A stretch of DNA of 64,000 bases from Alisma plantago-aquatica (lineage: Eukaryota > Streptophyta > Magnoliopsida > Alismatales > Alismataceae). Where the stretch lies: positions 665,165,591 through 665,229,590 of the forward strand of contig OY856409.1 in NCBI GenBank assembly GCA_963693085.1, in the 5' to 3' direction. Of this stretch, positions 59,501 through 64,000 are shown one piece after another. Under the pieces are notes generated by a model. That model did no database searches, was not told where the DNA came from, and saw only the letters and a list, made by a program, of their open reading frames with translations. The number at the start of each line of letters is the position of its first letter. Within the stretch, counting starts at the first letter, position 1. The translations under genes were made by a program, and so were the position numbers.

Positions 59501-60706
59501 ACAGATACTAAATAAAGATACATGATAAGGGTTTTAGACCCAATCTCAATTATGAAGTAATTAAGATCCATATTCACATTCAGTTGTAGATTCAGTTTAT
59601 CACTTAAGAATAAAAGATTCAGATTTAGATTCAGATATAGAATTTGGTACATGCTCAGTATTCAATAAGTAGTTGTAGATTAGTCTTGTTATCAATATTT
59701 CATTTTAATATAAGATAAATTTAGATTCAAAATTCAGTAAAGTAATTAGTATTCAGCTTCAGTTCAAATTAAGAATTAAACAAGTTTAGACTTAAGATAA
59801 ATAAGTCAAAACCTTCACATAAGACATTATATGATAAGTCCCCATTCAGTAGTCCCGGGACGATCAGGCATCTGTTGCCAATTCAAAGGAATGTTTACTC
59901 CAATTCAGAGGTGTTGCAACACCAATTCAGGGCGTAGCCACACCAATTCAGAGACACCTCGGTGACATTCAGAGGCATGTAGTGCCAATTCAGCGGTACT
60001 TGGTACCAATTCTGGGTGTAGATACACCAATTCAGGAGGACTTATTGTATAATGGTGGCCACAATAAGATAAAAATTGTAAGTAAAAGATACATTAGGAT
60101 AGAGCATGCCCATAATCTCACCGATAAGTGTGATGAGAGGGAATTAGATAATATAATTATGACCCATGCACTGATCCATGTACCAGGGTACATGTCTCCA
60201 GAGAAAGATAAGGTTGAGAGAAAAGAATTCATATTAAGTAATATTGGATAATATGTTACATATTTTACTCACAGTTGGATGTTAGTTTCATGTTTATAAA
60301 ATCCAATTTCAGTTCTTTAGAAATGTATATTTTAGAATATTCATGCCACTTACTCGAACAACTATTTTTCCCAATGCATGGCTAGGGACATGATGTCCGT
60401 AGGATTTTGGAGCAGCTGAGGATCAAATGAATAAGTAAAGGTCTGGGATATTTTCAAGCTTTCCTAGTGGGTTTCCATCTACCGAGGCGGTCCAGAGTTT
60501 AGACATCTCTTTTTATGCTTAGTCTTGTTACCAGAGTATAGTAGATGAGTTGTAGTTTTCTTTTTATCAAGTACTATGTATGAATCAGTTTTACTTAATG
60601 CAAAGTGTTTCATTTGCTTTAATTGCACTGATTTTCATGTTTGTGAGACTCCTAGAGAATATATATATAGCTTCCGCTCATGTGTTATGAAAATCTGGGT
60701 GTTACA
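56533..60706 (+). repeat. Gypsy LTR-like stretch, plus strand
   Basis: Ends gggtgttaca at 60706, and 60376-60420 (catggctagggac, gatgtcc, gtag, ggagca) matches the reverse complement of the solo LTR at 25021-25062, at a similar distance from the LTR 3' end. A TATA-like tttatatataaaa lies at 56740-56753 and a GC-rich, purine-rich leader at 57060-57600. A tandem repeat lies at 59878-60047. The left boundary is uncertain, and flanking bases do not give a target duplication. The frame 59982-60251 falls in the tandem repeat and is not a gene. Confidence 0.55.
59878..60047. repeat. Eight tandem copies of a 21-22 bp unit
   Basis: ccaattcag or a close variant begins at 59878, 59900, 59922, 59943, about 59964, 59985, 60006 and 60027. 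The unit reads roughly ccaattcagaggtgtagcaac. Confidence 0.88.
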
Positions 60707-62985
60707 TTTGCAATCTTCATTGAATATGAATTCCATGTCTTTTGCCAAAAAAAAGAACAAAGGCTTTGCAATCTCTAAAAAATCTTTAATGAATCTTCAA
60801 TAGAACCCTTCATGTCCCATAAAAACTTCAAACTTCTTTCACTATGGTTGGAGTTGATATTTTTTCAATGGCTTCTACCTTTGTTTTATCAAACTCATTT
60901 GCTTGAAATTAGATGATCATGAACAACCCCAAATTGTACCATAAAATGGCACTTCTCCCAATTGTGAATGTGGTTGACCTATTTACATCACTGCAATACT
61001 TTGGTTAGATTTAACAAGAAGACATCAAAGGAATTGCCATAAACATTGAAATCATCCATAAAAAATTCCATAATCTTTTCAATGAAATCGGAAAATATAG
61101 CCATCATGCATCTTTGGAAAGTGGTGGGTGCATTACATATTCGAAAAGGGAATACTTATAGGAATATGTCCCATAAGTGCATGTGAAGTTTATTTTTAAT
61201 TGATCAGGTGGATGAATAGGAATCTAGGATAATTTAGAGTACCCATCTGAATAGCAAAAATAAGAATGATTAGGAAGTCTCTCCAACATTAAGTCAATGA
61301 AAGGTAGAGGAAAATGGTCCTTTTGTGGCTTTATTTTGTCTTCTATAGTCAATGCACATTCACCACCCAATTACCACCTGTGTTTGAATTGATTCATTAC
61401 TGTCCCCTTTCATTATAATGGTTCCTTCCTTTTTAGGTACAACATGTATGGCACTTACCCAAGGGCTATCACTGATAGGATAAATTATTCCGACATCTTT
61501 TAGCTTAAAGTTTTCTTTCTTTACAACTTCCATCATGTTTTAATTTAATCTTCTAGGTGGTCCTATACATGGCTTAGTGTCCTCTTCCAAGTCTATGTGA
61601 TGCATACAAATGGAAGGATTAGTTTCTTTCATATCATCAATGGGATAGCCAATCACATCTTTGTAAAGTCTAAGTTCTTTCTACAATATATCCTCTTGTT
61701 CTTGAGTCAGTTCAAAATTTATTATGATAGGAGAAGTGAAATTTGGGTCCAAGAAAGCATACCTTAACCCCTGTGGGAGGGGTTTAAGTTCTACCTTTTA
61801 TTCTACTGTAGTAGTGTCACTTGTCGCCTTCTCAGTTGGTGCTTCATTAGTTGGTGAGTTTAATGCAGCTTCCAAATTTTCTTCCTTAACAACATCCATT
61901 GAGTTTTGTTTGTCTTCTTCACCATTAAGATCATCAAAAACTTGTTCAAGAGCATTCTTGTCTTCCTCTAGTAAAGTATCAATGCTATCATCAAGTAAAG
62001 TTATTCTTTAGTGTTGGGTGCTTTCATAGGATCATAAACATAAAATACTAGAGCTTTGTATCCTACTCTGACAGTCAGCTTCCCTTCTCTCACATCTACA
62101 ATACAACCTACAGTCTTGAGAAATGGTCTCCCAAAAAGGATGGGATTTGCTGGATCTTCATCCTTTTCTAGGACTACAAAATCAGAGGGAATACATAATT
62201 TCCCTATTTGTATGGGGATGTCTCCAATAATCCCTCTGGCATATTTAATTGATAAATCATCCAATTGTATTGACATTGAGGTAGGCTTCAAGTCTCCCAA
62301 ATCTAATTTTTCCATGAGGAAAAAGGAATCAGGCTAATACTGGCACTGAGATCAACTAATCCTTTGTTAAAAGTTGAATCTCCAATTTGGTAGGGGAGAA
62401 TGAATGAACCTAGATCATCAAATTTCTTTGGAAAATAGTTCTAAATGATAGAACTTATTCTTTCAAATAGCATCATTGTTCAGCTTGGTCAGGCCTCCTT
62501 TGTTTTGTGAGAATATCCTTTAGGAACTTAACATAAGAAGAAATTTCATCTATGAATTCAAATAATGGAAGATTGACCTAGATTTTGTTTAAAATGTCCC
62601 TAAACTTGTTCCATATAGCATCATCCTTTGTATTGACAAACCTATGAGGGAAAGGACCATTAGGCTTGCAAAAAGAATCACCTTGTGCGAAATTTCAGCA
62701 ATCTTCATCCTTTGGTTTTTAGCTGTCTCTTGTACAGATGTACGAATAACCTCATATGACTTCCTCTTTGAATGTGGTGAGGATCGTCCTATCATTGTTC
62801 CACTCCTCAGTGTCACATACTTGCATCTTTCTGTGAGATATGGCATGGGAGGTGTCCAGATATGTCTTCTATAAGGATTAGGATTAAAATCTTATGTAAG
62901 AAAATAGTTTCTTGAAAAGCTTTGTCCATAAATCACATAAATGTTATTTTGTTGAATACTACTTTTATATCCCAATCCAAAAATA
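60707..62985 (-). pseudogene. pol: Athila-type gypsy gag end, protease and reverse transcriptase fragment
   Basis: Read on the minus strand from high to low coordinates. A gag-end block CKYVTLRSG is near 62815-62840. The protease region has active site VDLSASISLIP at 62336-62364 and an open stretch 62001-62315 with DFVVLEKDEDPANP and LFGRPFL. RT begins with GIIYPISDSPWVSAIHVVPK (about 61440-61500), then MCIDYRRQN, the catalytic FMDD at 61051-61064 and NWEKCHFM. The connection to RNase H (FIKDF..., AKDMEFIFNEDC) ends abruptly at 60707. Order and wording are those of Athila elements. Stops and shifts are present. The right boundary is only approximate, and no LTR belonging to it is in the window. 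Confidence 0.85.
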
Positions 62986-63129
62986 TAGTTGTTTGTTGAT
63001 CAGGATGGTTATATTCCTAAAAGGGGACTTAGTTTTAAATGAATCAGTAGGAGTGAAATTACAACTAGAGTAAAGTTTGACACAAACAAGAAAACATTAA
63101 ACCTAAAGGGGTACAGTTTCAGAACAATG
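62986..63129. other. Junction between Athila and copia-B fragments
   Basis: I cannot assign this short stretch to either neighbour. The exact break point is not visible. Confidence 0.3.
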
Positions 63130-64000
63130 AGAATCACAAATTGTTGTGGAATCTCAAGTTGCTTTTGTAACACAAAACCTCATAGATCTCATAGGAACAA
63201 ACCTAATTTGAAAGATTATGATATCTTATAACTTAGAAAGGCAGTAAGTTGGTCATAACATGATGAGACAACAACTTATGTAGAAGCTATTGAGACACTA
63301 GAATATGACAAATGGCTACAAGACATGAGATCCAAGATGGGCTCCATGTAAATGAACAAGGTATGACATTGGTGGATCCACTTGAAGGGGTAAGACCATA
63401 GGGTGCATTTGGGTCTTTGAAAAAAGACCAACATGGATGGTAGTGTACAAACCTATAAGAGCATATTGGTGTAAAAGGGTTTCAAACTAGTTCAAGGTGT
63501 CGAGCATGATGAAATCTTTTCACTAGTTTCCACGGTTAAATCCGCCAGGTTAATGCTTAATATTGCACCTTAATGTGACTTTGATATTTGGCATATGGAT
63601 GTTAAAACCACATTACTTAACTGAGATATTGTACAGGATGTGTACGTGACAAAACCTAAAGGTTTTATAAATCAATATAATGCAAATAAAGGCTATAAGC
63701 TACAAAGGATAATCTTTGGATTGAAGAAAGTATCTTAGAGTTGGAATATTTTATTTGACAAAATAGTCAAAGAGTTTGACTTGAGTCAGAATGAAGAATA
63801 AATCTATGATTAAAAAAAATTTAGTGGGAGCATATTTATATTCCACATAATGATGGGGAATAACATCCTTACACTGCATATATTAAACATAATAAGGAAA
63901 GTACCTTCTCTATGAAGGTTTGAAGCGAAGCATACTATGTAATAGGAATTGAGATCTATAGAGATAGATCTAGAAAGCTTCTCGACCTAAGAAAGAGCAC
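63130..64000 (+). pseudogene. pol: Copia-B: second copia pol fragment (RT)
   Basis: Readable blocks are TTTYVEAIETLEYDKWLQDM (63272-63331), KKTNMDGSVQTYK (about 63424-63462), IWHMDVKTTLLN (63587-63622), VYVTKPKGFIN (63641-63673) and IVKEFDLSQNEE (63763-63798). They match copia-A 33550-33930 almost block for block, so both are the same lineage. Stops and frameshifts are frequent. The catalytic YVDD region (near 63845) is not recognisable. It continues beyond the right edge. Confidence 0.85.

Noticed and set aside
59982..60251. 89-codon plus-strand frame
   Set aside because: Begins inside the 21-bp tandem repeat of an LTR-like stretch; no family resemblance.

Overview
This window is repeat-rich nuclear DNA of a flowering plant. 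The reasons are Ty1/copia and Ty3/gypsy LTR retrotransposons primed by initiator tRNA-Met, an Athila-type gypsy pol, En/Spm (CACTA) transposons with a TNP2 transposase, an L1-type LINE with a DUF4283/zinc-knuckle ORF1, plant telomere-like AAACCCTAA motifs and strong AT bias. The species cannot be named from the sequence. I see no intact host gene, rRNA, tRNA or CRISPR array. Nearly every open reading frame longer than 60 codons is either a transposon gene remnant or a chance frame.

Layout. 1-2026: the 5' end of a minus-strand CACTA element (CACTA-1). 2030-5513: AT-rich spacer with a long (GT)n(TA)n tract. 5519-11550: a young, structurally complete, non-autonomous Sirevirus-like copia element with 1421-bp LTRs, target duplication CATAA, an intact Gag-like ORF and an unidentified second ORF, but no protease, integrase or reverse transcriptase. 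11556-15185: spacer. From 15186 to at least 52636 there is a deep nest. Copia-A (+) starts at 15186 and its integrase is split by CACTA-2 (20204-33335, duplication GTT). CACTA-2's transposase is split by a 3.4-kb solo gypsy LTR (24738-28165, duplication CATGA). Copia-A's 3' LTR is cut at 35515 by an oppositely oriented copia LTR (copia-C). That LTR is split beside its TATA box by gypsy-E (36024-52093, minus strand, duplication CCTCT). Gypsy-E's left LTR is split by a LINE (39285-44080) with a perfect 16-bp duplication. 52637-56532: two long direct repeats that look like gypsy LTRs. 56533-60706: a plus-strand gypsy LTR-like stretch. 60707 to about 62985: an Athila pol fragment on the minus strand. 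About 63130-64000: a second copia pol fragment (+).

How the parts work together. The older elements are dead: protease, integrase, transposase and endonuclease genes carry stops, frameshifts and lost catalytic residues. The one element that looks recent is the non-autonomous copia at 5519-11550. Its LTRs differ at only about 20 positions by eye, and it keeps TATA box, PBS, polypurine tracts and Gag. It would need reverse transcriptase and integrase from a full-length relative.

The most unusual signal is a set of short inverted repeats (core CTCGGTCGAC ... CTCGACCGAG) arranged as four hairpins per LTR plus an array in the internal region. Copia-A has clusters in both corresponding places and copia-C has the two LTR clusters, each family with a different core sequence. 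That suggests a conserved architecture with fast-changing sequence.
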